DNA of 64,000 nucleotides. Origin: Advenella mandrilli (GTDB lineage Bacteria; Pseudomonadota; Gammaproteobacteria; Burkholderiales; Burkholderiaceae_B). A model generated the notes under the pieces. The model was given only the letters and a program-made list of their open reading frames with translations, did not search any database and was not told the origin of the DNA. Shown here piece by piece: positions 1 to 9,493 of the stretch (position 1 is its first letter; the number at the start of each line of letters is the position of its first letter). The position numbers and the translations under genes were made by a program. The stretch covers positions 124,001-188,000 of the forward strand of contig NZ_JAENGP010000008.1 in assembly GCF_016595155.1 (NCBI RefSeq). The letters are read 5' to 3'.

Positions 1-758
1 CCTTGCCGGTGGCGGGTATTGTGTCGGCCTTTTTCGGGTTTTTGCTGGGCTTTCCGGTTTTGCGTCTGCGGGGCGATTACCTGGCTATTGTTACCTTGGG
101 CTTTGGGGAAATCATCCGCCTGCTGTTAATCAATCTGTATGGGTTTACCGGTGGCCCCGATGGTATTTCAGGCATACCTAAACCCACTTTTTTTGGTTAT
201 GAATTAACGCGCCGGGCGTCTGTTGAAGGCGCCCAAACTTTCCACCAGCTAATGGGCTGGAAGTTCAGTACCATGGATGTGATTATTTACCTGTACTTGA
301 TGGCATTGGTACTGGCATTTATTACCCTTATTATATCCAACCGGCTGGTTCGCATGCCAATTGGGCGCGCCTGGGAAGCCTTGCGCGAAGATGAAATCGC
401 CTGTCGTTCATTGGGCCTGAACCCTACCCGAATCAAATTGTCCGCCTTTACCCTGGGCGCAACCTTTGCCGGTCTGGGTGGTGCGTTTTTTGCTGCACGT
501 CAAGGGTTGGTTAACCCCGAATCATTTACCTTTATTGAGTCGGCGCTTATTCTGGCTATTGTGGTGCTGGGTGGCATGGGCTCACAAATAGGTGTGATTC
601 TGGCTGCCATTATTTTAACGGTGCTGCCAGAGCTGGCGCGTCAGTTTGCCGAATACCGGATGCTGATTTTTGGGTTGGTCATGGTATTAATGATGGTATG
701 GCGCCCGCAGGGCTTGCTGCCGGTAAAACGTCCGCAAGTGGAGATTCCGAATGAGTAA
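1..758 (+). CDS. livM: LivM, branched-chain amino acid ABC transporter permease (5' partial)
   Basis: Membrane permease subunit of a high-affinity leucine/isoleucine/valine-type ABC importer. The gene runs off the left edge, so its true start is not visible; about 250 C-terminal residues remain. The visible part has several hydrophobic segments and the conserved permease stretch '[20 protein letters not shown]' that contacts the ATPase, followed by a glycine-rich '[10 protein letters not shown]' membrane region, both typical of LivM. The stop overlaps the start of livG by 8 bases, so the two are translationally coupled. LivH and the periplasmic binding protein should lie to the left of the window. 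The substrate could also be another amide or amino acid, as this family is broad. Confidence 0.93.
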   Translation, partial: LPVAGIVSAFFGFLLGFPVLRLRGDYLAIVTLGFGEIIRLLLINLYGFTGGPDGISGIPKPTFFGYELTRRASVEGAQTFHQLMGWKFSTMDVIIYLYLMALVLAFITLIISNRLVRMPIGRAWEALREDEIACRSLGLNPTRIKLSAFTLGATFAGLGGAFFAARQGLVNPESFTFIESALILAIVVLGGMGSQIGVILAAIILTVLPELARQFAEYRMLIFGLVMVLMMVWRPQGLLPVKRPQVEIPNE

Positions 759-1518
759 GAAAATATTAAGCGTTGATGGCTTGATGATGCAGTTTGGCGG
801 ATTGCTGGCGGTTGACTCGGTAAGTTTTGATGTAAGCAAAAATGAGATTTTTGCTATTATTGGTCCTAACGGAGCAGGTAAAACAACTGTATTTAATTGT
901 GTAAGCGGTTTTTATAAACCGACGGCAGGCAGCATTACGCTAAACGGCAAGTCCATTGCCGGTTATCCAAGTCATAAAGTTGCCCAGCATGGTCTGGTAC
1001 GCACTTTCCAGAATGTGCGCCTGTTCAAGCATCTTACCGTTCTGGAAAACCTGCTGGTGGCACAGCATACCCAAATTAAATCCAGCCTGTTACCCGGTTT
1101 GCTTAATTTGCCATCGTATCGTCGCTCCGAAAAGGAAGCCTTGAGTAATGCGGTAAAGTGGCTGGATTTCATGGGCTTGAGGCAATTTGCCAATCGTGAG
1201 GCGGGTAATTTGGCCTATGGACACCAGCGTCGCCTGGAAATTGCGCGTTGCATGATTACCAACCCGTGTTTGCTACTGCTTGATGAACCTGCCGCCGGCT
1301 TGAACCCGCAAGAGAAAAAAGATCTGGCCGACTTAATTAACCAGCTGCGCAATGAGTTTGATATGTCTGTGCTGTTAATTGAACATGACATGAGCCTGAT
1401 CATGGGTATTTCCGACCGTATTCTGGTGATGGAGCATGGCAAGCCTATTGTGACCGATAAACCCGAAACCGTCAGAACTGATCCGCGTGTCATTAAAGCC
1501 TATCTGGGAGAAGAATAA
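751..1518 (+). CDS. livG: LivG, branched-chain amino acid ABC transporter ATPase
   Basis: Cytoplasmic ATPase that powers the Liv importer together with LivF. Walker A 'GPNGAGKTT' lies at residues 38-46, the variant signature '[11 protein letters not shown]' usual for LivG replaces the common LSGGQ, and Walker B '[11 protein letters not shown]' is followed by the switch histidine in 'LLIEHDM'. Length (255 aa) is normal. The ATG start overlaps the end of livM, and the next gene, livF, begins directly after the stop codon, so livM-livG-livF form one tightly packed operon. Nothing unusual was seen. Confidence 0.96.
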   Translation: MSKKILSVDGLMMQFGGLLAVDSVSFDVSKNEIFAIIGPNGAGKTTVFNCVSGFYKPTAGSITLNGKSIAGYPSHKVAQHGLVRTFQNVRLFKHLTVLENLLVAQHTQIKSSLLPGLLNLPSYRRSEKEALSNAVKWLDFMGLRQFANREAGNLAYGHQRRLEIARCMITNPCLLLLDEPAAGLNPQEKKDLADLINQLRNEFDMSVLLIEHDMSLIMGISDRILVMEHGKPIVTDKPETVRTDPRVIKAYLGEE

Positions 1519-2220
1519 GTGTTAAAACTGGAAAAGGTGAGTACCTATTACGGTGCTATCCAGGCATTGGATGAAGTCAGTGTTGAAGTGAATCAGGGTG
1601 AAATCGTGACGCTGATTGGGGCCAACGGAGCCGGTAAAACGACCCTGCTCATGTCGGTTTGCGGCAATCCGCGTGCCAGAAGTGGTTCTATCACATTTCT
1701 TGATGAAGATATTACCAACGAATCTACCCATAAAATCATGCAAAAAGGTATTGCCATTTCGCCGGAAGGCCGGCGGGTTTTTCCTGATATGACGGTGGCA
1801 GAAAACTTGAAAATGGGAGGCTTTTACCTGAAGCCTCATGACATTGAAGAAGGGCTGGATCACGTCTTCAAATTGTTTCCCCGTCTTAAAGAACGTGCCA
1901 GTCAGCGTTCGGGAACCATGTCCGGGGGAGAGCAGCAAATGCTGGCAATTGGTCGGGCATTAATGAGTAAGCCACGCTTGTTGCTGCTTGATGAACCCAC
2001 ACTGGGTTTGGCGCCTTTAATTATTGCCCAGATTTTTGAAATTATCAGAACCATTCGCGATGAAGGGGTAACCGTTTTCCTGGTAGAGCAAAATGCCAAT
2101 AAGGCATTGCAGCTTGCTGACCGGGGTTACGTGCTTGAAACCGGCAAAGTGGTGCTTTCCGATACGGGTGCCAATCTATTGGTTAATGATGATGTGCGCA
2201 AGGCTTATTTGGGGCACTAA
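1519..2220 (+). CDS. livF: LivF, branched-chain amino acid ABC transporter ATPase
   Basis: Second ATPase of the Liv importer, working as a heterodimer with LivG. It has Walker A 'GANGAGKTT', the signature 'MSGGEQQMLAIGRA' and Walker B 'LLLLDEPTLGL', and is 233 aa long as expected. The start is a GTG placed immediately after the livG stop with no spacer, so translation is probably coupled. It is the last gene of the operon: a strong hairpin with a T-run follows within 45-90 bases. Confidence 0.95.
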   Translation: MLKLEKVSTYYGAIQALDEVSVEVNQGEIVTLIGANGAGKTTLLMSVCGNPRARSGSITFLDEDITNESTHKIMQKGIAISPEGRRVFPDMTVAENLKMGGFYLKPHDIEEGLDHVFKLFPRLKERASQRSGTMSGGEQQMLAIGRALMSKPRLLLLDEPTLGLAPLIIAQIFEIIRTIRDEGVTVFLVEQNANKALQLADRGYVLETGKVVLSDTGANLLVNDDVRKAYLGH

Positions 2221-2262
2221 TAAAAAAATATGGCGGTTTGAAACGCATTATCTGGTTTGGCT

Positions 2263-2307
2263 AAAAAAATCCTGGTGCCGTTTTTTACGGTTGCCAGGAT
2301 TTTTTTG
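2263..2307 (+). terminator. Rho-independent terminator after livF
   Basis: An A-run, then the arm ATCCTGG, an inner CCGT/ACGG stem, the arm CCAGGAT and a run of seven T. The flanking A and T runs make it look bidirectional, so it could also serve the convergent GST gene ending at 2393. Confidence 0.85.
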
Positions 2308-2392
2308 TTTATACCATTTAATAAATATTGGCTGTTATTTTTTGAGCTGGTATTGCCTGAAACAATATTAACAGGACCGGTGTTTAAATAAT

Positions 2393-3217
2393 TCAGTTTT
2401 TAACGTCGACACTGGACTTTTCGGCCTGTTGGTCTTCTTGATCATGCGTATTTTCATGATTATTATTGTTTGCCTGGTTGAGATCAGCAGACCCGTTTTT
2501 GGCATCGTTATTATCATCGGTTTCATGCTGCTCAGCGACCGAATGATCCAAAGACAAGGTGAGATGGCCAGATTTTTCTTTGGCGATTCTATAAGCAGGT
2601 CTTTCCTGTACCGCGCTTAGAAAGGATTGGATATTTTGCATATCTGCGGTAATGCAGCCACGGGCTTCTGCCAGTTCCAGCGGATAACACATCTGGATGT
2701 CTGCTGCGGTAAACTGGCTGCCACAGAACCAGCCATGTTGACCCAGTTCGGTATCAATATAATTGAGCTTTTTCTCAATTTCAGGAACAACGTTTGCGTT
2801 GATGGTGCCGTTGACGGCTTTTTTAAGGATGGAACGGGCAAAAAAGGGTACACGAGTGGTACCCATTTTTAATAAAGCCTGGTGTTTGGACAATGCAGGC
2901 ATAAGAGAACCTTCTGCAAAATGCATCCACATGGAATATTGGTTGTAATCAGCAGAGGCGATGGGTGGGCGCAAGCCACTGCGATCATAGTGATTCAGCA
3001 GATATTCAATAATTGCGCCTGATTCTATTAGGGTCAGGCCATTATCATTAAGTACGGGTGCCACACCCAAGGGGTGTATGTCGTGCAGGGAAGTATCCGC
3101 CTTTGAGGTTTCTGCGTTTCTGCGATGATGCTTTATTTGGTATGAAAGCCCCAACTCTTCTAAAAGCCAGACAATACGAAAAGATCTTGAAGACTCCAGG
3201 AGATGAATAGTAAGCAT
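2393..3217 (-). CDS. Glutathione S-transferase family protein with Asn/Asp-rich C-terminal tail
   Basis: Cytosolic GST-type protein. The N-terminal thioredoxin-like half begins 'MLTIHLLESSRSFRIVWLLE' and contains 'LGVAPVLNDNGLTLIESGAI', where the cis-Pro and the E-S pair that bind glutathione are seen. The all-alpha half follows, with 'FTAADIQMCYPLE' as the N-capping/hydrophobic-staple region. The fold ends near residue 222. A further ~50 residues form a low-complexity tail rich in Asn, Asp, Glu, Gln and His, which standard GSTs of ~215-225 aa lack. It sits 22 bases upstream of the Sco gene on the same strand, in reverse transcription order after it. Substrate unknown. Confidence 0.85.
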   Translation of the reverse strand: MLTIHLLESSRSFRIVWLLEELGLSYQIKHHRRNAETSKADTSLHDIHPLGVAPVLNDNGLTLIESGAIIEYLLNHYDRSGLRPPIASADYNQYSMWMHFAEGSLMPALSKHQALLKMGTTRVPFFARSILKKAVNGTINANVVPEIEKKLNYIDTELGQHGWFCGSQFTAADIQMCYPLELAEARGCITADMQNIQSFLSAVQERPAYRIAKEKSGHLTLSLDHSVAEQHETDDNNDAKNGSADLNQANNNNHENTHDQEDQQAEKSSVDVKN

Positions 3218-3239
3218 AATAAGACTCCGGTTTTGAAAA

Positions 3240-3857
3240 TTAAGAGGACGATGGCAGAATATCGCGGATTTTGCCTACTAGCATTTCAGGTTCTTCGCTG
3301 TCAGAAGCCAAAAACTGGACTTTGCCATTGGCATCAAAGACGTAGATCCCACGTGCGTGCATAACTTCATAATTATTGGGATCGCTGCCGGGCTGGGGTT
3401 TTTCTATTTGGTAAGCAACACGATAGCGCCGTGCAATATCAGCAATTTGTTTTTCAGTGCCCGTCAGGCCAATAGCGCCATTATCGAAGGCATCAACGTA
3501 AGCTTGCAGAACTTCTGGCGTGTCCCGGTGTGGGTCGACACTGAGAAATATAATCTGGATATTATCGGCGTTTTCGCCGAGTATGCTTTTGACCGCAGTC
3601 AATTGCGCCATGGTGGTGGGGCAAATGTCGGGGCAGCTGGCGTAGCCAAAAAACAAAAGCACGACTTTACCCCTGACATCCTTTTCTGTAATGGTTTTGT
3701 CTTGAGCACCGTTTAAACTAAATTTTAAGTCGGGCAGCCGGCCTGTTATTTTATAAATAACACTGGGCTTGGCCAAGTCCTGTTCCTGCGCTTGGGCAGG
3801 AACAGAATGTATCAAAGCCACCGCCAATATAGATGAAAGCAGGGTTTTCTTGATCAT
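3240..3857 (-). CDS. SCO1/SenC family copper chaperone for cytochrome oxidase
   Basis: Membrane-anchored or secreted thioredoxin-fold protein that delivers copper to the CuA site of cytochrome c oxidase or acts as a thiol reductase. The metal-binding motif is 'CPDIC' preceded by 'FFGYAS', and the distal histidine lies in 'YEVMHARGIYV'. An N-terminal hydrophobic signal ends near 'PAQA'. I chose the ATG at 3857 (205 aa); an in-frame TTG at 3872 would add five residues. It is co-directional with prlC upstream (22-base gap). No oxidase genes are in the window, so its target is inferred from the family only. Confidence 0.9.
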   Translation of the reverse strand: MIKKTLLSSILAVALIHSVPAQAQEQDLAKPSVIYKITGRLPDLKFSLNGAQDKTITEKDVRGKVVLLFFGYASCPDICPTTMAQLTAVKSILGENADNIQIIFLSVDPHRDTPEVLQAYVDAFDNGAIGLTGTEKQIADIARRYRVAYQIEKPQPGSDPNNYEVMHARGIYVFDANGKVQFLASDSEEPEMLVGKIRDILPSSS

Positions 3858-3879
3858 TAAGCGAGATACCAAAATTTTA

Positions 3880-5934
3880 TCAGGCTACTTCGGTCATGCC
3901 GCAATGCCGTAATAATGCATCGGGGCTGGGTTCACGGCCACGGAAAGCCTTGAAGGATTCTGCAGCAGGACGGGAGCCGCCAACCGCCAGGATTTCTTGC
4001 CTGAATTTGTTACCGATGATAGGGTTAAGCGTACCATGATTATCAAGGGTATTTTCTTCAAACAGGCTATAAGCATCAGATGAAAGCACTTCTGCCCATT
4101 TATAACTGTAATAACCGGCCCCATAGCCACCGGCAAATAAATGGGAAAAATTGTGTGGAAAGCGGTGCCATGCCGGAGGAATAATAACCGCTACCTCTTG
4201 ACGCACTTCATTGAGGAGCGCAAGGACATCGGCAATGGAAGTTTGGCTGGTACGTTGGTGCAAAAGCATGTCAAACAGGGAAAATTCTATCTGACGCACG
4301 GTTTGCATGCCGCTTTGATAATTTTTTGCTGCCAGCATTTTCTGGTAAAGGGATTCAGGCAACGGTTCCTGGGTTTCCCAATGGCCAGACAACTTTTGCA
4401 GAACAGACCATTCCCAGCAGAAGTTTTCCATGAACTGGGAAGGCAATTCTATGGCATCCCACTCTACACTTGCAAACGGCGAGGCTGCCGGCTCATTGAC
4501 CTTGGAAAGCAGCGCATGCAGGGCATGTCCTGATTCATGGAACAGGGTGATGACGTCGTCATGGGTGAGCAGGGCGGGTTTGTTGTCTTGTGGCGGGGGG
4601 AAGTTACAGGTTAGGTAAACCACCGGCGTATGCAGATTGTCGCCATGCAGGTGACGGGTGCGTTCGCTGTCTACCCAGGCACCACTTTGTTTGCCGGCAC
4701 GGGCATATAGGTCAGTGTATAGATAACCAATAAGGTTATTGTTTTCTTTAACGGCATAGACAGCCACGCTTTCGTGCCAGACAGGTGCCTTGAATGGCTC
4801 AAGCTCAACATTGAACAGGGTACCAATGACATAAAACAACCCGTCAATAACTTTGGGTTCTGGCAGATACTGCTTTACTTCTTCATCGGAGTAAGCATAA
4901 CGGGACTGGCGCAATTGTTCGGATACATAGGCATAGTCCCAGGGTTGGAGATCATCCATGCCTAATGACTGGCTGGCAAATTGCTTAAGCGCATCGACAT
5001 CGTTTTGAGCAAAGGGTTTGGCTTTTGCGGCAAGGTTGCGCAGGAAGTCCACAACCTGAGTGGCATTGTCTGCCATGCGGGTTTCGAGGCGCATCTGGGC
5101 AAAGTCGCCGTAACCCAGCAAGTGAGCCTCTTCGGTTCTGAGTGCCAGCAGTTTTTCAATGTTTGATGAGTTGTCGAATTGGGCGTCACCTTGCTCTGAT
5201 GCAATGGTGGCGTAGCCACGATAGAGTCTTTCACGCAAGGCCTGGCTTTTGGCGTATTGCATAACAGGCAGGTACGAAGGCATTTTAAGCGTGAACTTCC
5301 AGCCTTCCTTGTTTTCTGCCTGGGCGGCTTGTCTGGCGGCATTAATTGCATCTTGAGGCAAGCCTTCAAGCTCTTTTTCATCAGATACGATTAACTCCCA
5401 GGAGTCAACGGCATCCAGGGAGTTTTCGGAAAATTTTTGTGAGGTTAAGGCAATTTTTTCACTAATTTTGGCATAGCGCTCTTTGTTTTCACCTTCAAGT
5501 TCTACACCGCTAAGGCGGAAGTTTCTTAGTGCCAGTTCGATAATGCGTTTGCGGGTTGGCGTAAAATGGTTAAAGGCTTCGCATTGTGAGAGTTTGAGGT
5601 ATTGCTGGTACAGTTCTTTGTTAAGGCCGATCCAGGTTGAAAATTCGGTTATTTTGGGCAGCATGGCATTGTATGCATCGCGCAACTCTGGTGTGTTAAC
5701 AACCGAATTCAAATGACCGGCTACCGACCATGCCCGCCATAAGCGGGCAGAGTCGTATTCCAAAGGCTCTATGAAAGAATCCCAGGTTGGCTCTTTAACC
5801 TTTTCAACAATTTCATTAATGGCAAGACGGGTCTCGTCAAGCAGACTGTTTAATGCCGGGGCCAGATGTTCCGGCTTGATGGCACTGTAATCGATGAGTT
5901 CGGATAAGGGGGCTAATAAGGGATTGCTATTCAT
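3880..5934 (-). CDS. prlC: Oligopeptidase A, M3 family zinc metallopeptidase
   Basis: Cytoplasmic zinc endopeptidase that degrades short peptides, including released signal peptides. The catalytic motif 'LFHESGHALHALLS' carries HExxH, and the family motif 'GGYGAGYYSYKWAEVLS' lies near the C-terminus. I start at the ATG at 5934, giving 684 aa beginning 'MNSNPLLAPLSELIDYS', the usual OpdA N-terminus. A longer frame to 5997 would overlap folD and adds 21 residues unlike the family. It follows folD by 13 bases on the same strand. Confidence 0.95.
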   Translation of the reverse strand: MNSNPLLAPLSELIDYSAIKPEHLAPALNSLLDETRLAINEIVEKVKEPTWDSFIEPLEYDSARLWRAWSVAGHLNSVVNTPELRDAYNAMLPKITEFSTWIGLNKELYQQYLKLSQCEAFNHFTPTRKRIIELALRNFRLSGVELEGENKERYAKISEKIALTSQKFSENSLDAVDSWELIVSDEKELEGLPQDAINAARQAAQAENKEGWKFTLKMPSYLPVMQYAKSQALRERLYRGYATIASEQGDAQFDNSSNIEKLLALRTEEAHLLGYGDFAQMRLETRMADNATQVVDFLRNLAAKAKPFAQNDVDALKQFASQSLGMDDLQPWDYAYVSEQLRQSRYAYSDEEVKQYLPEPKVIDGLFYVIGTLFNVELEPFKAPVWHESVAVYAVKENNNLIGYLYTDLYARAGKQSGAWVDSERTRHLHGDNLHTPVVYLTCNFPPPQDNKPALLTHDDVITLFHESGHALHALLSKVNEPAASPFASVEWDAIELPSQFMENFCWEWSVLQKLSGHWETQEPLPESLYQKMLAAKNYQSGMQTVRQIEFSLFDMLLHQRTSQTSIADVLALLNEVRQEVAVIIPPAWHRFPHNFSHLFAGGYGAGYYSYKWAEVLSSDAYSLFEENTLDNHGTLNPIIGNKFRQEILAVGGSRPAAESFKAFRGREPSPDALLRHCGMTEVA

Positions 5935-5947
5935 GGATTCTTTTAAG

Positions 5948-6796
5948 TTAAAGTTTACGTTCTGCGGCTTCGATGGTGTTAACCAGCAGCATGACAATGG
6001 TCATGGGGCCAACGCCACCTGGGACAGGTGTGATTGCGCCGGCAACATTCTTGGCAGAAGAAAATTCTACATCACCCTTGAGTTTACCATCTGCGCCACG
6101 GTTGATACCAACGTCGATGACAATGGCACCCGGTTTAATCATGTCACCGGTAACCATGCCAGGACGTCCGGTGGCAACCACCAGGATATCAGCGCGTTTG
6201 GTATGTGCAGCCAGATCTTTGGTTTTGGAGTTGCAAATGGTAACGGTGGCACCCGCTTTTTGCAAGAGCAGTGCCATGGGTTTGCCTACGATGTTGCTGG
6301 CCCCAATGACGACTGCTTCGGCACCGCGCAGTTCAACATTTTCAGATTCAAGCATTTTCATGACGCCATAAGGCGTGCATGGAATGAACAGGGGACGGCC
6401 AGTCATTAATGCACCCGCATTGCTGATATGAAATCCATCAACATCTTTTTCGGGGCTGATGGTTTCAATGACCTTGTTGGCGTCAAGGTTGGCAGGCAAG
6501 GGCAGTTGAACCAATATACCGTGAACGGAAGGGTCGTTATTAAGTTCTCGAATCCGGTCGCACAGGGCTTCTTCGCTTAAGCTTGCCGGGTATTGTTCGA
6601 CCGATGAGTTAAGACCTAACTTGGTAAATGTATTAGCCTTGTTCCTGACATAAACCTGGGAGGCCGGGTCATCACCAACCAGAATCACGGTAAGGCCGGG
6701 AATAATATCCTTTTCTTTCAGTGCGTTGATGCGATCCGCCAGATTCAGTTTGATTGTTTCGGCGAGTTTTTTTCCGTCAATAATGCGAGCAGTCAT
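5948..6796 (-). CDS. folD: FolD, methylenetetrahydrofolate dehydrogenase/cyclohydrolase
   Basis: Bifunctional cytosolic enzyme that interconverts 5,10-methylene-THF, 5,10-methenyl-THF and 10-formyl-THF, using NADP. At 282 aa it has normal length. Visible motifs are '[17 protein letters not shown]' with the active-site Lys, the 'VQLPLP' loop, the Rossmann '[17 protein letters not shown]' segment and the C-terminal '[14 protein letters not shown]'. It lies between the response regulator gene and prlC, all on the minus strand, with a 21-base gap behind the regulator. Its place downstream of a two-component system may only reflect shared transcription. Confidence 0.97.
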   Translation of the reverse strand: MTARIIDGKKLAETIKLNLADRINALKEKDIIPGLTVILVGDDPASQVYVRNKANTFTKLGLNSSVEQYPASLSEEALCDRIRELNNDPSVHGILVQLPLPANLDANKVIETISPEKDVDGFHISNAGALMTGRPLFIPCTPYGVMKMLESENVELRGAEAVVIGASNIVGKPMALLLQKAGATVTICNSKTKDLAAHTKRADILVVATGRPGMVTGDMIKPGAIVIDVGINRGADGKLKGDVEFSSAKNVAGAITPVPGGVGPMTIVMLLVNTIEAAERKL

Positions 6797-6817
6797 TCAA
6801 GTGTCCTTGCGTTTCAA

Positions 6818-7423
6818 TTACTTAGCCAGTGCCACTTTCATTAAGTCAGCGACAGTGGTTACTTCGAGTTTTTCCATAATATTGGCACGATGGGCCTCAA
6901 CGGTTTTAATGCTGATATTGAGGTCATCGGCAATTTGCTTGTTAAGCCGGCCAGCGACAATTCGACCCAGTACCTGTTGTTCGCGTGATGTCAGCCGGGC
7001 AAGAAGTGCCTGATGGTTCTTTTGTTGTTCGGCAATAGAAGCCTTGTCTTGGGCCTGCACCACCATATGGGCAATGACTTCACGCAAATCGGCTTCATTG
7101 AAGGGTTTTTCCAGGAAGTCGACAGCCCCTTTTTTCATGGTTGATACTGCCATGGGCACATCACCGTGACCGGTAATAAAGACAATCGGAAGTGGGACAT
7201 CCCGTTTGATGAGTTCTTCCTGCAGTTCCAGCCCTGTCATGCCAGGCATGCGAACGTCCGCAATCAGCACGCTGATGATTGACGGGTCATAGCTGTCGAG
7301 AAATTTCTCTCCACTTTCAAACGCCTGGACCTGATAGCCATTGGCTTCCAGTAACCAGCGCAGCGAATCCCTGACTGCCTCGTCATCGTCCACGATAAAA
7401 ATTGTGCAATTGGTTGTTGTCAT
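6818..7423 (-). CDS. Response regulator, FixJ/NarL-type, with LuxR helix-turn-helix
   Basis: DNA-binding response regulator. The receiver domain (about residues 5-120) has the acidic pocket 'VDDDE', the phospho-acceptor Asp56 in 'IADVRMPGMTGLE', a conserved Thr in 'VFITGHGDVP' and Lys in 'FLEKPF'. The output domain (about 140-200) has 'LTSREQQVLGRIVAG' and 'IKTVEAHRANIMEKL', a LuxR-type HTH. Layout and length (201 aa) match FixJ/TtrR/DctR-type regulators. It lies 16 bases after its partner kinase gene. Target genes cannot be read from the sequence; the divergent aceE operon is an obvious candidate, by position only. Confidence 0.93.
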   Translation of the reverse strand: MTTTNCTIFIVDDDEAVRDSLRWLLEANGYQVQAFESGEKFLDSYDPSIISVLIADVRMPGMTGLELQEELIKRDVPLPIVFITGHGDVPMAVSTMKKGAVDFLEKPFNEADLREVIAHMVVQAQDKASIAEQQKNHQALLARLTSREQQVLGRIVAGRLNKQIADDLNISIKTVEAHRANIMEKLEVTTVADLMKVALAK

Positions 7424-7439
7424 AGTTTGCTTCCTTTAA

Positions 7440-9173
7440 TCATTGTTCTTGGTTTTGCTCTTTTGGAGCACAGGGGAGTAAGAAGCGGAATATAGTTCCG
7501 CCTTCGGGGTTTGCTTCAGCCCAGAGCCTTCCATGGTGGGATTCAATAATTGTTCTGCAAATATTGAGCCCCATGCCAAGCCCCTCTGACTTTGTGCTGA
7601 AGAATGGTTCAAATAAACGTTCCGGCTCTTTCAGGCCGTGCCCACGGTCAACAACGCGTACTTCAATTTGCTTGTCATGCAGGTAGGCATTAACGTAAAG
7701 TGAATCGACTTCACTGTTGGTCATGGCCTCGAGGCCATTTTTTACCAGATTAAGCAATACCTGTTCGATAAGAATGGGGTCAGCCAATACATTGGGCAGA
7801 TTATCGGGTACGTTGGCCTCGATTTTTATGCCGCGTTTGCGGGCGTCAATATCGGCAAGATCCAGTGTATTGTCGATAATATCGGAGACGGACGTGCTTT
7901 GACGACGAGGTTCGCTTCGTTTGACGAATTCACGTATGCGGCTGATGATTTTACCGGCCCGTTCAGCCTGGTTGGCTGACTTTTCAAGGGCGGACAGGAG
8001 CTTTTCCTGGGATATATTGCCTGATTTGATCATGGCTACAATGGCCATATTGTAATTGGCAATGGCGGTTAGGGGCTGGTTTAGTTCGTGTGCCAGCGAA
8101 GAGGCCATTTCCCCCATGGTGGTAAGCCGGCTGGTAAGCTGGATTTTTTCCTGCTGGATCCGGGAGTCTTCTTCGTGTTTCCGTCTTTCGGTAATATCCC
8201 GGGCAACCTGCATGCGTACTTTTCTGCCGTCGGTCCAGATTAGCATGCGGTGGTGCACTTCAAACCAGCAGTCTGCCGACGGGGCGTACTGCTCAATAGT
8301 TATGCCACTGAAACGGCCACGGCGACCGCCCATCAGTTCGCTGTGGCCGTTTGGTTGGGAACCAAAAAGACGACGGTAGGTGCGGTTTGCAAATAACAGT
8401 TCAAGCCCGGCTGGTGTGTCTGCCACAACGGAAATGGCATCATCAAGTCCTTCAAGTACCGTCATGAAGCGTTCATGGGCGGCAGTCAGGGCCTCACGAA
8501 CCCGTTTGGGCTCTGTGATGTCGGTCATGGAGGTCATCCAGCCAATTTGTTCTCCGTTGGGGTCCCGTAGGGGGGATACATACATGCGGGAAGTAAATCG
8601 TGAACCATCGCGTCGTTGGGCTTCGACTTCCAGCCCGGTACTGGGTGTTTTTCCCGACATGAGGGTGTCCAGAATACGCTGGTGTTCGTCATATTTGCCG
8701 GGTACCCAGTAGGGATAAGGAATACTTTTGCCTAATAAGTCGGCTTCGTTCCAGCCCATCATGCGACAGAAAGCCGGATTGACATAGGCAATGCGGCCTT
8801 GCATGTCCAGGACGCGCATGCCTGTAGACATGGAGTTTTCCATGGCGCGACGAAAACTGGTTTCCGCCAATAGTGCGGCTTCTGCATTTGAGCGAAAACG
8901 CGTATAGCGCCATAAAGCCAGTAAGCTGATAATAATAATAAGGGAAAGCGCCATGACAAAGAACAGCAGGCGTTCCTGTTTGGTTTCTTCATCGACGGTA
9001 ACAAACATGACGCTTTCTTTGTGTATTTGCTGGAGCCAGAAGAAGCCGGTCATGACAAGCAGATACAAGACAAGCACGAATACAGGCGTAATCCAATAAA
9101 GGCCTTTTTTTGTTATTTTTGCATTGTCGTAAAACGACGAAGCCAGCAGGGATTTATTGGGCAAGTCAGACAT
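7440..9173 (-). CDS. PAS-domain membrane sensor histidine kinase
   Basis: Sensor partner of the FixJ-type regulator. Two membrane segments (about residues 24-46 and 69-88) enclose only ~22 residues of periplasmic loop. Then come two PAS domains (about 105-225 and 235-335), the dimerisation/phosphorylation helix with His362 in 'SLAHELNQPLTAIANY', and a HATPase_c domain with N-box 'LLNLVKNGLEAM', 'DRGHGL', F-box 'LFEPFFSTKSEGLGMGL' and C-terminal 'GGTIFRFLLP'. The H-box is of the FixL/DctB type. With almost no periplasmic domain, the signal is likely sensed by the PAS domains or in the membrane. Transcribed divergently from aceE across a 336-base gap. Confidence 0.92.
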   Translation of the reverse strand: MSDLPNKSLLASSFYDNAKITKKGLYWITPVFVLVLYLLVMTGFFWLQQIHKESVMFVTVDEETKQERLLFFVMALSLIIIISLLALWRYTRFRSNAEAALLAETSFRRAMENSMSTGMRVLDMQGRIAYVNPAFCRMMGWNEADLLGKSIPYPYWVPGKYDEHQRILDTLMSGKTPSTGLEVEAQRRDGSRFTSRMYVSPLRDPNGEQIGWMTSMTDITEPKRVREALTAAHERFMTVLEGLDDAISVVADTPAGLELLFANRTYRRLFGSQPNGHSELMGGRRGRFSGITIEQYAPSADCWFEVHHRMLIWTDGRKVRMQVARDITERRKHEEDSRIQQEKIQLTSRLTTMGEMASSLAHELNQPLTAIANYNMAIVAMIKSGNISQEKLLSALEKSANQAERAGKIISRIREFVKRSEPRRQSTSVSDIIDNTLDLADIDARKRGIKIEANVPDNLPNVLADPILIEQVLLNLVKNGLEAMTNSEVDSLYVNAYLHDKQIEVRVVDRGHGLKEPERLFEPFFSTKSEGLGMGLNICRTIIESHHGRLWAEANPEGGTIFRFLLPCAPKEQNQEQ

Positions 9174-9329
9174 TGATGTTACAGAAATTCTTGAAAATAA
9201 ATGGGTATTGTAATAGAGACATTTACCTATGATACTGGTTTTAGGCTATCAGGTAAATTTTAATGATAGTTGTAAAAATCTCAGATAATTTCACAATATG
9301 AAAAGTTATACCATTATATAAAATTTAGC

Positions 9330-9358
9330 TTGTGCGAATGGTGTCAGTCTCTTAGAAT
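9330..9358 (+). promoter_or_regulatory. Candidate sigma70 promoter for aceE
   Basis: TTGTGC, a 17-base spacer, then TAGAAT (5 of 6 to the -10 consensus). This would give a leader of about 145 bases before aceE. It is a pattern match only; other AT-rich words in the region could serve instead. Confidence 0.35.
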
Positions 9359-9472
9359 GTAAGTCGCATTATTTATATTTGGCTGCCGGTAAATTGGTAG
9401 TTTGCATTGCCGTATTCTGCTTTTAAGGTACAGTGTGCTTTAATTGGGGCAGAACAATATTAGAAAATAAGT

Positions 9473-9493
9473 GATTTGCGTATAAAGCAAATC
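9473..9493 (+). promoter_or_regulatory. Inverted repeat directly upstream of the aceE ribosome-binding site
   Basis: Perfect 7-base arms GATTTGC and GCAAATC with a 7-base gap, ending six bases before the AGGAG of aceE. It could be an operator or a leader hairpin that affects translation. Confidence 0.45.

Noticed and set aside
2093-2371. 92-codon plus-strand frame spanning the livF end
   Set aside because: Out of frame with livF and reads through the terminator; no features of a real protein.
5894-6409. 171-codon open frame on the plus strand opposite folD and the prlC start
   Set aside because: Shadow of folD; Asn/His/Gly-rich composition arises from the reversed codons.
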